Shown here: positions 12,020 through 23,869 of the stretch, in pieces
Numbering within the stretch: position 1 is the first letter of the stretch
How the letters are laid out: every line of letters starts with the position of its first letter
From: Orientallactaga sibirica
Taxonomy: Eukaryota > Chordata > Mammalia > Rodentia > Dipodidae
DNA: 64,000 bases
Assembly: GCA_036365145.1 (NCBI GenBank)
Contig: JAEOAD010000001.1
Span: 104,533,001-104,597,000, forward strand
Direction of reading: 5' to 3'
Program-made: the position numbers and the translations under genes
Notes under the pieces: model-generated
Database searches by the model: none
What the model saw: the letters and a program-made list of their open reading frames with translations, nothing else
Told to the model about the DNA's origin: nothing

Positions 12020-12175
12020 GTTGTTATACAAAGACAGCAGAAAGAACACTTGTGTCAGAAGACGTTTGCTCAAGTCTAGACTTTGCCACTGAGTCCCTTC
12101 AAGCAAGTTTCTTCACCTGCTGGGCCGTCATTTCCCCTCTGAAGACAAGATGCCTGAGAAGCCTGATACTTACAG
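12020..12175 (+). repeat. MIR-like SINE
   Basis: tttgccactgagtcccttca and tcttcacctgctgggccgtc fit the MIR core layout; old. Confidence 0.4.
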
Positions 12176-12179
12176 GATG

Positions 12180-12285
12180 GCCTGGGAGCCTGGCAGAAAT
12201 GCAGAATCCTGGGCCCTGGCCCAGACTGACAGGGTCTGACTGTGCATTTTAGCAAGAGTCCCAGGGATTCGTGTGCACAGGAGAG
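12180..12285 (+). mobile_element. MER5A-like hAT fragment
   Basis: gcagaaatgcagaatcctgg ... actgtgcattttagcaagag ... gattcgtgtgcac. Confidence 0.55.
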
Positions 12286-12677
12286 TCTGTCTGTGACACC
12301 CTGTCCTGCTCAGTTGATCCCAACCTTGGCTGCCTATTCGAATTTCCTAGGACTTTAAAACAAAAGAAATAAATACACAAGACTTCGACTCACTTCAAAA
12401 GCCTATGTTAGTTGCAGGCTACAACCAGTTCAAGGCAAGCTTGAGTGCTTAGTACCTGGAAGCAGAAAGCTGCTCGGAATGAGGGAGAGACTCCTTAACA
12501 TGGAGATGCTTGCTACAGCAGTGACTCATCAGAGCAGGGAACACTCATTTATGAAGGAGACAGAGGGGTTTGCCCCATGGGCTTTCCATGGACAGCGAAG
12601 GGATTAAAGAAATGCCTGGGGTTAAGAAGGGAAATACTCATTCTAGGAGGAAAAAAATTAGAAAATAAGTATATCTA

Positions 12678-12765
12678 GTGTTGGGAAGATGACTCAGTAG
12701 TTAAAAGTGCTTTTTCTGAAAGCCTGCCAACCAGAGTTCAGATCCTTATCACCCATATAAAAATG
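12678..12765 (+). repeat. ID/B4-like SINE fragment
   Basis: gttgggaagatgactcagta ... gttcagatccttatcaccca. Confidence 0.6.
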
Positions 12766-12770
12766 GACTT

Positions 12771-13030
12771 ATGGACAGGAGAGATGGCTCAGCAGTTAAA
12801 GGCATTTGCTTCCAAAGCCTGATGACCTGGGTTCAGTTCCCTAGTACCTCTGTAAAGGCAGATGCACAAAGTAGCACATGCATCTGGAGTTCATTTGCAG
12901 TGGAAGATGCCCTGGCACAACCATTCATTCTCATATCCCACCCCCTCTCTATCTCTCTCTTTGTCTCTAGGTATGTATGTATCTATCCACACACACATAT
13001 ATATCCAATGTATAAATAAACATATTTTTA
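12771..13030 (+). repeat. SINE-T
   Basis: gacaggagagatggctcagc; unusual tail with tatgtatgtatc and acacacatatat. Confidence 0.88.
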
Positions 13031-13215
13031 GATGGACTTATTTGTCATCTCAAAGTGCCTGTGGTGATGGAGACAGAGTCAGGAGAGCCCTGAAGCTCAA
13101 AGGCCTTCCCCGTGGTATACAAACAAGAGAGATATTTCAAACAAGGTAGAAGGAAAGGCCCAACACCAATACCCTGAGGTTGTCTTTCAGAGCTCCATAA
13201 GCATGCACCCATACA

Positions 13216-13219
<4 letters not shown>

Positions 13220-13257
<38 letters not shown>
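13220..13257. repeat. (AC)n microsatellite
   Basis: About 19 AC units. Confidence 0.95.
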
Positions 13258-13259
<2 letters not shown>

Positions 13260-13261
13260 TA

Positions 13262-14155
13262 CATATCATATTTGAAGCATGGTGGAGAAATGGATGTTTG
13301 TGTTTGTAATTTCCCAAGGCAATTAATTGTAGAGCAGAGAGATGAAGGTCAAGAGGAAAGGGTCAAATGCCTTTCATAGGCACCATTACAATGCAAGGTG
13401 TGGGAGAGAAGGCTAGTTGTTTTACTTAGCTCTGTTTTCCTGACCATTCTTTAAGGATTCACTGAGAAGGAATTGAAAGACTATTTAGCCAGTTTTTCCA
13501 GTTGCTTGGAATTTTAGGTACTGCTGTAAAAGCTCTGTATATTATTTAACCAGAAGCTCAGAATTGCTCCTTTTCAAGAGCAAAGATTAAAGCAACAGAC
13601 TCGGTATTTGCAGATGCAAGTCTACTGTGGAGCATGTGTACCCGCATCTGCCTGGTAGTATGGACCCCTCATCCCTGCCTCACACAACAGGTGTCAGAGT
13701 GACAGTGGCAGATGACAGTGCCTCTCTCAAGTGGCCTGTTGGATTTTCTTTTTCTTTTTGGTGTTAACCTCTTTGAAGTGCCAGCCCAACTCCCTTAAAG
13801 TAAATCAACTCATGAAATCCTCCTGGGAACCCTGGAGGGCAGGGTGGTATTGTCCTCAACCTCATTACACGGGTGAGCAAAGGGAGGAAGAGAAATCAAC
13901 ATGGCCTGGTTACCTAGCTACCAGTGATGGAGTTGGGCTGGGAGCTCCGCCTTCCATTTCCATCCCGCATCGTTGACTAGCCCTACCTCTGCTGAGGAAA
14001 GAAGCCTGAAAGGGGCAGATAGTGAGCTGCAGGCTTCCACAGAAATTCACACCGAGTTAGAGATTTGTCATGGACAGATAAACGTTTTTAGCACTTTGTA
14101 CTATATACACCATATATATTGTTACATTTAGCTTTTGCTGAAACAGGTGACTATT
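13262..14155. other. Unique intron 12 sequence
   Basis: No exon, RNA gene or clear repeat recognised. Confidence 0.5.
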
Positions 14156-14157
14156 TT

Positions 14158-14161
<4 letters not shown>

Positions 14162-14212
<51 letters not shown>
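14162..14212. repeat. (TG)n microsatellite
   Basis: About 25 TG units next to a SINE-T. Confidence 0.96.
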
Positions 14213-14215
<3 letters not shown>

Positions 14216-14376
14216 AGAGAGAAAATGGGCACCTCAAGGGCTTTTGCCACTACAAACAAACTCCAGATGCATGTGCCACCTGTGTATCTGCCTTTCTGTC
14301 GGTACTGGGAATTGAACCCTGGGCGGCAGGTTTTGCAACAAAATGCCTTTAACCACTGAGCAATCTCTTTAGCCCC
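14213..14376 (-). repeat. SINE-T
   Basis: gagagagaaaatgggcacct ... gagcaatctctttagcccc. Confidence 0.88.
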
Positions 14377-14387
14377 AGATTACTATT

Positions 14388-14543
14388 TTTGTTGTTGTTT
14401 TTGTTTTTCGAGGTAGGGTCTCATTCTAGCCCAGGCTGACCTGGAATTCACTATGTAGTCACAGGCTGACCTTGAACTCACAGGGATCTTCCTACATTGG
14501 CCTCCTAAGTGCTGGGATTAAAGCTGTGAGCCACCCTACCTGG
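14388..14543 (-). repeat. B1-like SINE
   Basis: cgaggtagggtctcattcta ... gtgagccaccctacctgg. Confidence 0.92.
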
Positions 14544-15639
14544 ATAATTTTTATCCTCTGTTTTAACATAAGAAAACAGGATTTCATAGTGCTCACAAGA
14601 AGTCAGGGACAGAGCTGAGATACAAACTGAAGCCTAGTTTTCAAAGCCCAGCCACTTCTAAACCACTAGGTTTTCTAGTTCCTGGGCTCGTGGAAGTTGC
14701 CATGGAGAGTGGGGAAGGGAGTCACACGCCTCTAACACCTCACACAAGAGCAACCCAAATCTAATTAGGCTCAGAGCCAGCTGGAAAGGGGAAAGAGAGT
14801 CAGGCAGGAGCCTGAGTCCAGGAGGCATTGGATGGCACAGCAAGGAGGGCCTGAGGAGGGATACCTTGGAAAGATTACTGCATGCAGGGGCAGGTTCCAT
14901 TGTACCTTGAGCCTCTGGCCACCACTTGAAGTGATATCAGGCTGAGCCTTCCTCTTGCTTTAGCCAGAGTTCTCAGGAAATGTGGACTGATACAGACAAA
15001 CAATAAATCGCTAGGAGAATAAATACACCCCCCCACCACCACCCTCAGATCAGGAGACAGTGTCGTGTTGTATTATCACTGGGACTTGTGTGCTATTGGA
15101 AAGGTCAAATTGAATCACATGTGCTTCCAGTGGGCTGATGTCCAAGCTCACAGTCTGGTAAGAGCTGCGTCCAATCCAGATTCTCCCTGACCTCACGCAC
15201 ATCTCTCTGAGTGTCACCTCACCAACACACACAACGCTTTCTGCTTCTCTTCTGCTTTTGCTAGTTCTAGCCCCACCTACTGCTCCAGGCAAGAGACACG
15301 TCACACTGTGGGATATGACTGGAGCTCATGCCAAGAGGGCAAACCCTTCCTGCTTCAGGATGCTAGTGGTGCCGTCTTCTCTAAAAGTGGCACGGACATC
15401 TGCTTCGTTTTCTGTCTTAATGAAACTACGTGAGTTCATTCATATTGTCAGAGAACAACAAGCACCATAGGAGAGTGCTCACGATTTGTGGGCCAGACCT
15501 CATGCACTCCAGACAGTCCTGCCACCTCACCTGACTGCTACCCGTTTTTCTTGTCCTACTGGAAATTTCTGAAAGGCCCTAAGGATCCTACCTCTGGATG
15601 GCAAATGTGTGTTCTTTGGTGCTTAGCAGAAAGTATAAC

Positions 15640-15790
15640 ACGAGACAAGGACAGCCTTTGAGACAGATAGGCCACAAATCCCAATCTGCCCCTTACCAGT
15701 GGGACAAGCGACTTTACCTGACTAAACCTCATTTATTTTCTCTTGAAAAAGGAGTAAATATTAATAGCAATATTTGAGTTAAAATAAATT
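15640..15790 (+). repeat. MIR-like SINE
   Basis: tgccccttaccagtgggaca, gcgactttacctgactaaac. Confidence 0.4.
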
Positions 15791-15854
15791 GATACTAGCT
15801 AACTAAGATCACTGTCCAAAAACAGATAATGCAAGTTGTGTACTTTTTTATATG

Positions 15855-16170
15855 CATATGATTATGTGGCATGCATTTGTGTGTGTGGAAACATGAGTGT
15901 GTAGGTGTATGTACAGGTGCATGTGTGGAGGTCAGAGGTCAAGGTCAGGTGTCCTCCAGTATGGCTGTCTACCTCATTTTTAGAGACAGCCTCTCATCAC
16001 ACCCAGTATTCACAAAGCACCAGGAATCTGCTTGCCTCTGCCTCCCCAGAACCGAGATTACGGACATGTACAGCCATGCCTGGCATTTATAAGGATGTTG
16101 GGGATCCAAACGCAGATCTTTAGGCTTGCACAGCAAGCACTTTACCAATTGAGTCCATTTCTCTAACCCT
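15855..16170 (-). repeat. B4-like SINE
   Basis: aggtcagaggtcaaggtcag ... acagcaagcactttaccaat. Confidence 0.7.
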
Positions 16171-16277
16171 ACATGTATATTTAAATTTTTTTCATGATAT
16201 ATAAGCTAAGAAAGTGAAATTTATTTGTATAACAGAGTATATTTAACATAAAGTACTTGAAATTGTATTATTATATT

Positions 16278-16466
16278 TTTTAAATATTTATTTATTTATT
16301 GGAGAGAGAGAGATAAAATGGGCATGCCAGGGCCTCTAGCCACTGCAAACTTCAGGTGCATGTGCCACCATGTGCATCTGTCTTACATGGGTTCTGGGGA
16401 TTCGAATCTGGGTCCTTAGGTTTCACAGGCAATTGCCTTAAGTGCTAAAGCCATCTCTCCAGCCCA
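16278..16466 (-). repeat. SINE-T
   Basis: tatttatttattggagagag ... aaagccatctctccagccc; lacks part of the middle. Confidence 0.9.
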
Positions 16467-16699
16467 AAATTGTATTATTTTAGGATACATTCAACATTAT
16501 AATAACTATGAGATGTCTCTTCAAAATGAAGTCTTCAAGATGCATGTGAAGTTCATACTTGTTCCATATCTAAATTTGGACTATCTACATTTCCAGTGCT
16601 CAGTAGAATATATAGGTAGTAGCTGCTATATCCCTTAGAATTCTTGAAAGATTTCAATAAGAAAGTGTACTTTTCAGCCCTAATGGTGGAGTTATCCGT

Positions 16700-16915
16700 G
16701 GCAGTACTAACAATCATGCTATTAATAACAATGCACATTAACTGGATGCCCGTTATGGAGTAGCCATGATAGTAAGTTTTTGACAAACCCTAGTTCTCAC
16801 AGCAACTTTATGAGATGGGCCCTGGAATTATTTGTATTTTATACACAGACAGATTGAGGCTCAGCGTAGTTAAGGCTGAGAGTTAAGGTTCAAACCCTTG
16901 AGACAACTTTCTGCC
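16700..16915 (-). repeat. MIR-like SINE
   Basis: ctcacagcaactttatgaga and cagattgaggctcagcgtag. Confidence 0.45.
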
Positions 16916-17131
16916 AAATTGTCCTTCATCCTCAAAATCCACCAGGACTTCTCTTAGAAAAGAATGTCTGTCACCCACTCAGGAAGACGATTTTACTTTC
17001 CAAGGCCATTTCCAGCAGGCTCACCCCATTGCTTGGAGCTCCTTGGGGACAGGAAAATGAGACTCAGTCTTCTATGCCTTTCATGCCCCAGAATCTAATC
17101 AAATCCAAACTAAATATTCAATAACCTAACT

Positions 17132-17641
17132 TTACTTCTTGGCGTGAAAAGCTTTTGACACCTCAAATCTCTCTGATGCATGATCCAGAGGAAAGGTTGG
17201 TCCAATAGACATGAGGGGGAGGCTTGTTTTAATGATTGCTATGTGACAGTCGAAAGTCTTTATGTCTGCAAAAAGGTCCAGAGTGGAATACATACTCAAC
17301 AGAAGTTCTTTCAGGTTGCAATGCAGTAATGACAGTGGTGGTCCAGGGTTGCCCTTGAAGGCCCAGTTCCTGTGTTTATCCACTTTGCTTGACAAGATGC
17401 TAGTTGTGAATGAAAGTCTGGGAATCAAGATCTCACCAGACCATAAGACTTGGCTCCTTGGAAACAAAGAGCAGTGACTACCTGAGAAAGAAAGGCTTGT
17501 GAAGCCAACCAGGCCGACCTCATTCATTATTCTTAGAAGAAAGTGTATAGAGGAAGCAGCCTGGCAGTCGTTCAGTGAGTCAGTACCCCAATCTTCCCGA
17601 AGGACATAGCTCAGGTTCCACCCCTGCAGCCCTCCTAACAC
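17132..17641 (-). other. Open frame of 169 codons, unrecognised
   Basis: Starts MLGGLQGWNLSYVLRE and ends SERFEVSKAFHAKK. It lies in otherwise unique DNA of intron 12, in the gene's own orientation. No domain, signal or family was recognised, no splice partner is evident, and mouse GUCY2G has no such insertion at this point. It is most likely chance, or part of an unidentified old repeat. Confidence 0.15.
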
Positions 17642-17977
17642 TCCAGCAGGGTCTCTTCTATGGGTGTCTGTTGGTCCATGTGTGTATAAATTAGCACGGA
17701 CAGTTTTCTACGAGCCTTCACCCTGTTCACCGTGTGTCAGCTGGAGTGACTTTCTTCCTAGGTCCTACTCCCCAGGGATTGGCTTGGTCCCTTGCAATCT
17801 TATAATGGTAAAGGTGGACACAGAAAAGCAGAGCACCAGCACCCCAGTCCAGCTTGAAGACAGCAGCCTCAAGCCGCTGGACCTGACGTAGCCCACTCCA
17901 CAGCCGCTCAACTGTACTTCTCACTGCCCTGTCCCTCATCACCAGCTACAAGCCTACAGTAAGTCATCCGGGGCTTT

Positions 17978-18171
17978 TTTCTTTTTTTATGAGAGAAAGG
18001 AGTGGGGTGGGGAGAGAGAATTGGTGCCCTAGGGCCTCCAGCCACTGCAATCGAACTCCAGATGCCAGCGTCACCTTGTACATCTGGCTTACGTGGGACC
18101 TGGAGTGTCGAACATGGGTCCTTATGCTTCATAGGCAAGTGCCTTAACTGCTAAGCCATCTCTCCAGCCCC
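17978..18171 (-). repeat. SINE-T
   Basis: agagagaattggtgccctag ... aagccatctctccagcccc. Confidence 0.9.
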
Positions 18172-18174
18172 ATC

Positions 18175-19205
18175 TGAGGCTTTTGCATCTAGTGTTTAAG
18201 TGCTAGTAATGGAGTTATCCCCCACTGGGTACCTAAATATGAGACTGGCTCCTCCCTGTTGCACAGCACAATAGCAATCTCTAGTTCTTTCAGCCACAGG
18301 CATGGCATCAGGTGCATGACTCAAAGGTTTGAATCTTATTGTCACTATTCAGTAGCTATGAGACTCGGAACAAGTTATATGAGCATTCTGTATCCTGTTA
18401 TCCCATCTGGCAAACGAAAGTATCAGATATGCCTTCAACAGGGTATCGACATCTATGCTGCCGTTAGGATGATTGCTATGCTCCTCTTCTTTGCAGCCAC
18501 TAAAGCCACTGTATCCCAAAGAAAGCTTCCCATCACTTTTATGCTTTCTCGGATTTTCATCCCTAACCCACCTTCTGTGGTTCTCCTTCCTATTTTCTGG
18601 GGAAGGACTCAAGGACTAAAAGAAGAAAGAAGTGTTAGGAATCCCCCTTCCCCAGATCTACTCATGGTGTTGTATTAAATTCTCTTTGAGATAAAAAGTT
18701 CCCCACACCTCCCCCCCTAATTTTTTTCTTTGTTTTTAACAATTAAGAACTTTCACATTTATTTAAAAGTGGTTTTGAAAACAACCCCCTGTCCTCTAGC
18801 TCTGTAGTCCCATGGCATGAAGACAGTATGGAGAATTTACAAATTCTCAAGGTCCACAATAACAATAAAATTCTCACCAGAACATCGGCCACAAGCACAT
18901 GTAAATATACATATATTGGGTTACATGTCTGGATTTAAAATCACAAACCCCTGCTGAGTCACATGGGTTGGTCAATCCTGTTCTATTGTCTTTGTTACAC
19001 TTCATCACCCTCCCCCCCCCAATTTTAATAGCCTGTTCTTTTCTGAACAATGAATCATCTTGGGGTGTTTGGATCTAGTACCCACTTCCTGAGTATTTCC
19101 CCCTTCATGGCAGCAGGAAAGAATGGACCTCTTTTTGGGTAGAACGCATTTCTCTCTCCACGTTGACATGTGATCAGAGAAAGAGAAAATAATGCAAAAA
19201 TATTA
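18175..19205. other. Unique intron 12 sequence
   Basis: Holds a 139-codon plus-strand frame (18259-18678) with no recognisable family. No other feature seen. Confidence 0.45.
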
Positions 19206-19210
19206 AGTGA

Positions 19211-19430
19211 GGGCTGGAGAGATGGCTTAGCAGTTAAGGCATTTGCCTGAAAAGCCAAAGGACCCAGGTTCGATTCTCCAGATCCCATGTAAGTCAGATG
19301 CCCATGGTGGCACATGCATCTGGAGTTCGTTTGCAGTGGCTAGAGCGCCTGCCATGCCCATTCTCACTCTCTGTCTCTCTCTTTCTCCCTTTCTCTGTCT
19401 TAAATAAATAAATAAATAAAATATTAAGTG
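19211..19430 (+). repeat. SINE-T
   Basis: gggctggagagatggcttag, AAATAAATAAATAAA tail; about 130 bp from exon 12. The flanking atattaagtga is repeated on both sides. Confidence 0.93.
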
Positions 19431-19562
19431 ATAGATTTTTAAAGCTGGAATCACTTTGTTTAGAGATATTTGAAGAGGTCTGGAATGTCAGTAAAGATCA
19501 AAAAAGAAAGGCAATACCAAACACTATTGTATCTATTCTTAAAATAAGTTTGTCATACTCAC

Positions 19563-19634
19563 ATTGACTATGTCATATGCAAATGAGAGTATGAATATCC
19601 AATCCATTTCATGATCTGAGTTTCTCAAAACATC
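19563..19634 (-). CDS. GUCY2G: GUCY2G exon 12 (kinase-homology domain)
   Basis: 72 nt, 24 codons, phase 0 at both ends. Acceptor ttctag|GATGTT, donor GTCAAT|gtgagt. It encodes DVLRNSDHEMDWIFILSFAY and DIVN, matching mouse DVMRNSDHE...DIVN. It is followed by an intron of about 8 kb to exon 13. Confidence 0.91.
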
Positions 19635-19959
19635 CTAGAAAACAGGATTATTAGAAATATCACCAGGGATTCAAACACAGTGAGTTTCATGCAGAGCGGA
19701 GCTGACTCCACGTAGCTGATACCTTTGGCCAGAACTAATACAATGCAAGGTAGAACACTTTGCATCTAAGTGGTTATCTTTCTGAAAGACAGAATAACAT
19801 TAATGGTTTGTATATAGGAAAGTAGAACAGAATACAGGGAAGGGAAAGGCCTAAGCAAGGCCATGGGAAGAGAATGTGTAAAAGAAGGGCAGGAGAGGGT
19901 CAATCAAAATTCAAGACAGTCTGAATAAGACTTATGTAAACCTACTTTTTTGAATAATG

Positions 19960-21060
19960 GCACATCCAGAAGCCATAGATTGTTACTAGAAAATTTTCCA
20001 TGCCTGGGATGGGATACCTTCCAGTGAGTTGGCCAAGGAGGTCCCTGTAGTCTCCAAAACATTAAAGGCTATTGCCAAGGCCCTTGGTTTCCCTTGAGAA
20101 ACAGATGGTAAGACCCTATTGCTGAAGACATCTCTTGCCTGAGAAGCAAGGTCACTGAGAAAGCAAGGTGGTGCTGAGCAGAAAACCTTCTCCCTGTAGA
20201 CCAGCCAACTGAAAGCTGGAAAAAGCTGCACTGCATACAGCCGTATGGGAGACAGAAGTCATCAGCAGTGAAAACAGTGGACACTGGAAAATTCAAGTTT
20301 GGCCATACAGGCCCAATGACCTAACGGGTGCAATAGTGGCATGTCTGCTCTTGGGGAAACCAACTGCTCCCTAATTGGACTGAAGGCCCTCTCTATGGGA
20401 GGGAATACATGCCTAGCACTGGAAAAAAAAAATCAAAAGTCTATGGCAGGGGAGGTCATGAGCCTTGGGGGCATAAAGCCTGCTCTTGTCTGGCTAAATG
20501 TATATATTACTCCCACCAAACTTCCCTGAAAGCACTGCACTTAATGTTTATATTCACATGTTAATGCTGCTTTCACTTCTGGTTAGAGAAGCTTCTCTTT
20601 TCAGATGGCGATGACCACTGGGATGACCCAAAAGGCAACATAGTGCTGAGAAGAAGGGACGGAGGAGTGTCCAGCACTGAAACATCTCTGTCACACCCTC
20701 CAAGGCTCAGGGTCCATTGTGGAAGAGGGGGCAGAAAGAATGTAAGAGCCAAAGGAAGGGTACGACTCCTTACAATGCAACTGTCCACAAAGAAATTGGC
20801 CTCGATATCCATAACCTTGCAGTGCCTAGCAATACCTTTGCAAGACCCTCATAATAGGAGAAAAAGATGATGACATCAAATTAAAAGAGAGACTAATGGA
20901 GAGAGGGATGGGATATGATGGAGAGTGGAGTTCTGAAGGGGAATGGGGAAAGGGAGGGAAATATCATGGTATATTGTCTGTAAGTATAGAAGTTGTCAAT
21001 AAAAAATTTAAAAAATTATATTATCTACAAATGTACAATTGAGAAAATAATTTTAAAATA
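19960..21060 (+). mobile_element. L1 3' end / 3' UTR
   Basis: Contains cacaccctccaaggctcagg, gtggaagagggggcagaaag, gggagggaatacatgcctag and similar blocks typical of rodent L1 3' UTRs, ending in an A-rich tail. No ORF2 coding is retained. Confidence 0.65.
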
Positions 21061-21162
21061 AAAGAAAGTATACAAAAGAACTTTTAAAAAAGAAGGGATC
21101 ATCTTGAGTTGTTTTTTTTTTTAATTTCTAACATTCAATTGATGGCCACATATCAGGATATG

Positions 21163-21505
21163 GTCATTTGAATGTGAAATGTTCCCCATAGCCTTACATG
21201 TTTGTGATTAAGCCTCTTACCTAGCCCTAGCTGGTGATAGTTTGGGAGATGGAGCCTTTCTGGAGAAGGTATGTTGTTGGGGGTAGGCTTTGGGGTATTA
21301 TAGCCAGCTTCTCCTGCCTTAGGCAGCTCACTCTTACTGCTACTTCCTAGCTGCTGTGGCAAGATGTGATACCCAATCTCTGCTCTGCCATGGCATGATT
21401 AAATTTACCCTCAAGACTATCAGCCATAATAAACCCTTCCCTTGCATTATCTGCTTCTGGTCTGGGGTTTTGTCCCAGCAATGCATAGCTAACTTCAACA
21501 CAGGG
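21163..21505 (+). repeat. ORR1-like MaLR LTR in intron 11-12
   Basis: tggtcatttgaatgtgaaat to aataaacccttcccttgcat and cagcaatgcatagctaactt. It lies 265 bp left of exon 11. Confidence 0.65.
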
Positions 21506-21769
21506 AAAGCACGGATCCAGGGACCAAATTCAGGCGCAGTAGTGACATCTTAAAAGACACCAAGCTCTTCCAGTTCCCACCCAGAACAAAGGAAACCAGA
21601 CACTTGGCAATTGCACTGCTAATTTGATCCTCCAGCAGGCAGCCCTGCAAGATAATTGCAAATAGATTTAAAAAGGAACTGCCCTTGGTTGAACCAGAGA
21701 AAGCATTGATAAAGCTCCTTATTAGCAGTCACTAATGAAGTCTGAGGTAAGATGTGATATTTTGCTTAC

Positions 21770-21874
21770 CTTAAGACTTCCTTTTTTGCAATACTGGATG
21801 ACAATGCAGATGTTAGGTGGTTCTGTGCAAATACCAAAGAAGGGGACAATGTTTTCGTGCTTTAACTCACACAT
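21770..21874 (-). CDS. GUCY2G: GUCY2G exon 11 (kinase-homology domain)
   Basis: 105 nt, 35 codons, phase 0 at both ends. Acceptor tttccag|ATGTGT, donor CTTAAG|gtaagc. It encodes MCELKHENIVPFFGICTEPP and NICIVIQYCKKGSLK, the classic receptor-cyclase stretch equivalent to the kinase alphaC to beta5 region and hinge. Confidence 0.93.
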
Positions 21875-21919
21875 CTGGAAATAAGAAGTAATTACAATAC
21901 ATGTGTAGAGAGTGATCTT

Positions 21920-22100
21920 GGGCCAGGGCCTGTACTATGTGCTTTATATACTTCCAGATTATCCCTAAGACCTCATGAGACCCACTCCTTGTTTCCAGAC
22001 AAGGGAGAAGATGCCCAAAAGGTAAAGTAGTCATTGAACAACATTTGAATGGTAGGTGGTGGAGCTGGGAAGTAAAGCCAGGAAGTCTGGCTCCCACAAA
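21920..22100 (-). repeat. MIR-like SINE
   Basis: cctgtactatgtgctttata and ggagctgggaagtaaagcca; just upstream of exon 11 in the transcript. Confidence 0.45.
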
Positions 22101-22541
22101 CCAGAGGAATTATCAAAGGCTAACTTTAGCCACGAGAAGGATCTGAGCCACAGCACAACAAACAGGCCCAACCCTGCTGCCCTGCCTGTGGCTGTTGGTG
22201 CCAAGGTAGGTGCCACAACTGGTGCTTGGCACACAACAAGAAGTCAGACTTTTTCCAAAGTTCAAGTTCCAGACAGGTTGACATCCACCACAGAGAGGAT
22301 GAAGGGTCAAAATTAAGACCGGGAGGAACTAAGGGGGTGGGAAGGTCGATGTACAAGGGAGCCAAGCTTCAGACGTCTGTCTCCAGCCTAGGGTCTGTGG
22401 TTCCAAGCCTTGGCTATTGTGGGTGAAGTAGTGGTGGGCCAAATTGAGAAGCAGCCCCCAACCATTGCTTCTTTAGGGTGGAGTCTATCCCTCAGGTGAA
22501 CATGGGGAGCTGGCAGAGGCAAGATAGAGGGGCAACCTCAC

Positions 22542-22625
22542 CAGCCAGACTTCTTGCAGCACAGTTGGCTTCCTAACCCAGGCTTCTGCTTGGTCACCAA
22601 TATAGTGGATGGCCACGTGGTTTCC
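22542..22625 (-). CDS. GUCY2G: GUCY2G exon 10 (kinase-homology domain)
   Basis: 84 nt, 28 codons, phase 0 at both ends. Acceptor tttcag|GGAAAC, donor TGGCTG|gtgagg. It encodes GNHVAIHYIGDQAEAWVRKP followed by TVLQEVWL. The position equivalent to the kinase VAxK lysine carries a different residue (VAIHY), as in mouse (VALCY), which fits a pseudokinase. The exon is short and lies within a long unique stretch. Confidence 0.9.
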
Positions 22626-22944
22626 CTGAAACCAGAGACAAATTGAAATGCTCTTAACCCCAGATGGCCCAGAAACAGCATGAAGGAGGGAATCTAGAAT
22701 ACTGGCAGGTCAACTGTGGGTGAGAGCATTCAGCCTTTTACTGCCTCATCCACCCTTAGAGAGGTACTTCTCAGCAGTATAAGATCTCATTTTAACTGGC
22801 ATCATATCCCAGTAAGGTAGGAATAATCAGCCCAGTTCCAGATAGGATCATTGAGGCTGGGGAACCTTCTGGGGGTGGCACATGTGAAGAAGTATACCCT
22901 CAATGTGTAATGAGGGCCCTTTATCATTCAAGGAAACAGTGAGT

Positions 22945-23500
22945 TGAGGTCATGAGTCTGGGGTCAGATGTCTGGTTCAAGGCCATTGTGACCATGGGAT
23001 TTAACTTCTCCAAGACTCCATTTCATCATCTAAAAAAAAAAGTGGGAATAAAGAAAAAACACCACCAAGCTCATAAGGTTTTTGGAGGATTATATCTGTT
23101 AAAATATGTGGCACTGGGCTGGAGAGATGGCTTAGTGGTTAAGGCGCCTGCCTGCTAAGCCTAAGAACACTGGTTCCAATCTCCAGGTCCCACGTTTAGC
23201 CAGATGCAAAGTGATGCAAGGGCACAATGCTGCACTTGCCCACAAGGGGGTGCACGCATCTGGATTTTGTTCACAGCAGCTGAGAGACTGCTGGCATGCC
23301 TATTCTCTATCTGTCCTCCTCTCCCTCTCTGTCTCTCTCTGTGTCTTTCTCCAAAAATAAATAAAATAATTAAAAAAAAAGAACACCCCCCCAAAATGTG
23401 TGTAGGGGGCACACTTAAAAAAATATGTGGCACTGTAAACTCAATGCCTGGCACATGTTAAGTTTGCCATAGATGAAATACATTATTGTTATTACCTACT
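22945..23500 (+). repeat. MIR-like SINE split by SINE-T2
   Basis: tttaacttctccaagactcc ... gttttt left of the insertion and actcaatgcctggcacatgt right of it. Confidence 0.55.
23116..23419 (+). repeat. SINE-T2 with 15-bp target repeat
   Basis: Flanked by aaaatatgtggcact at 23101 and 23420. gggctggagagatggcttag, gcacttgcccacaagggggt. Confidence 0.95.
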
Positions 23501-23725
23501 GGGTCTGCTGGTAGAGCCACTAAATTGGTCAACAGAAAAAATATTAATGAAGAGTTGAGTAGAAGTAAAGATAGACTATAGGCCAGAAAGAAGCAAGGCA
23601 AAGGGGAGGTAAGCATCAACCCCTGATGCTTTCTACTTTCAGTGGAACAGTGACCACAAAGGACTTATCAGTGATGGCCTCTATTGAGGAAAGGATGCCT
23701 GTGGGATTAGGGAAAGGACTTTTAT

Positions 23726-23853
23726 TTTTATTTATTTATTAGAGACAGAGGGGGGAAAGAGAGAGACACAGAGAGAAAGTGATAATGGGCACGCCAGGGC
23801 TTCTAGCCACAGCCAATGAACTCCAGACATGTGTGCCACCATGTGCATCTGGT
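23726..23853 (-). repeat. SINE-T, truncated, with target repeat
   Basis: ggaaaggactttta occurs on both sides; the tRNA-like end is missing. Confidence 0.9.
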
Positions 23854-23869
23854 GGAAAGGACTTTTAGA

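Noticed and set aside
13220..14212. Regular repeats resembling an array (CA, TG, TATC and GAAA tracts)
   Set aside because: Simple microsatellites; no spacer-repeat structure, and CRISPR is not expected in a mammalian genome.
18259..18678. 139-codon plus-strand frame
   Set aside because: No recognisable domain, no splice or promoter context; consistent with chance.
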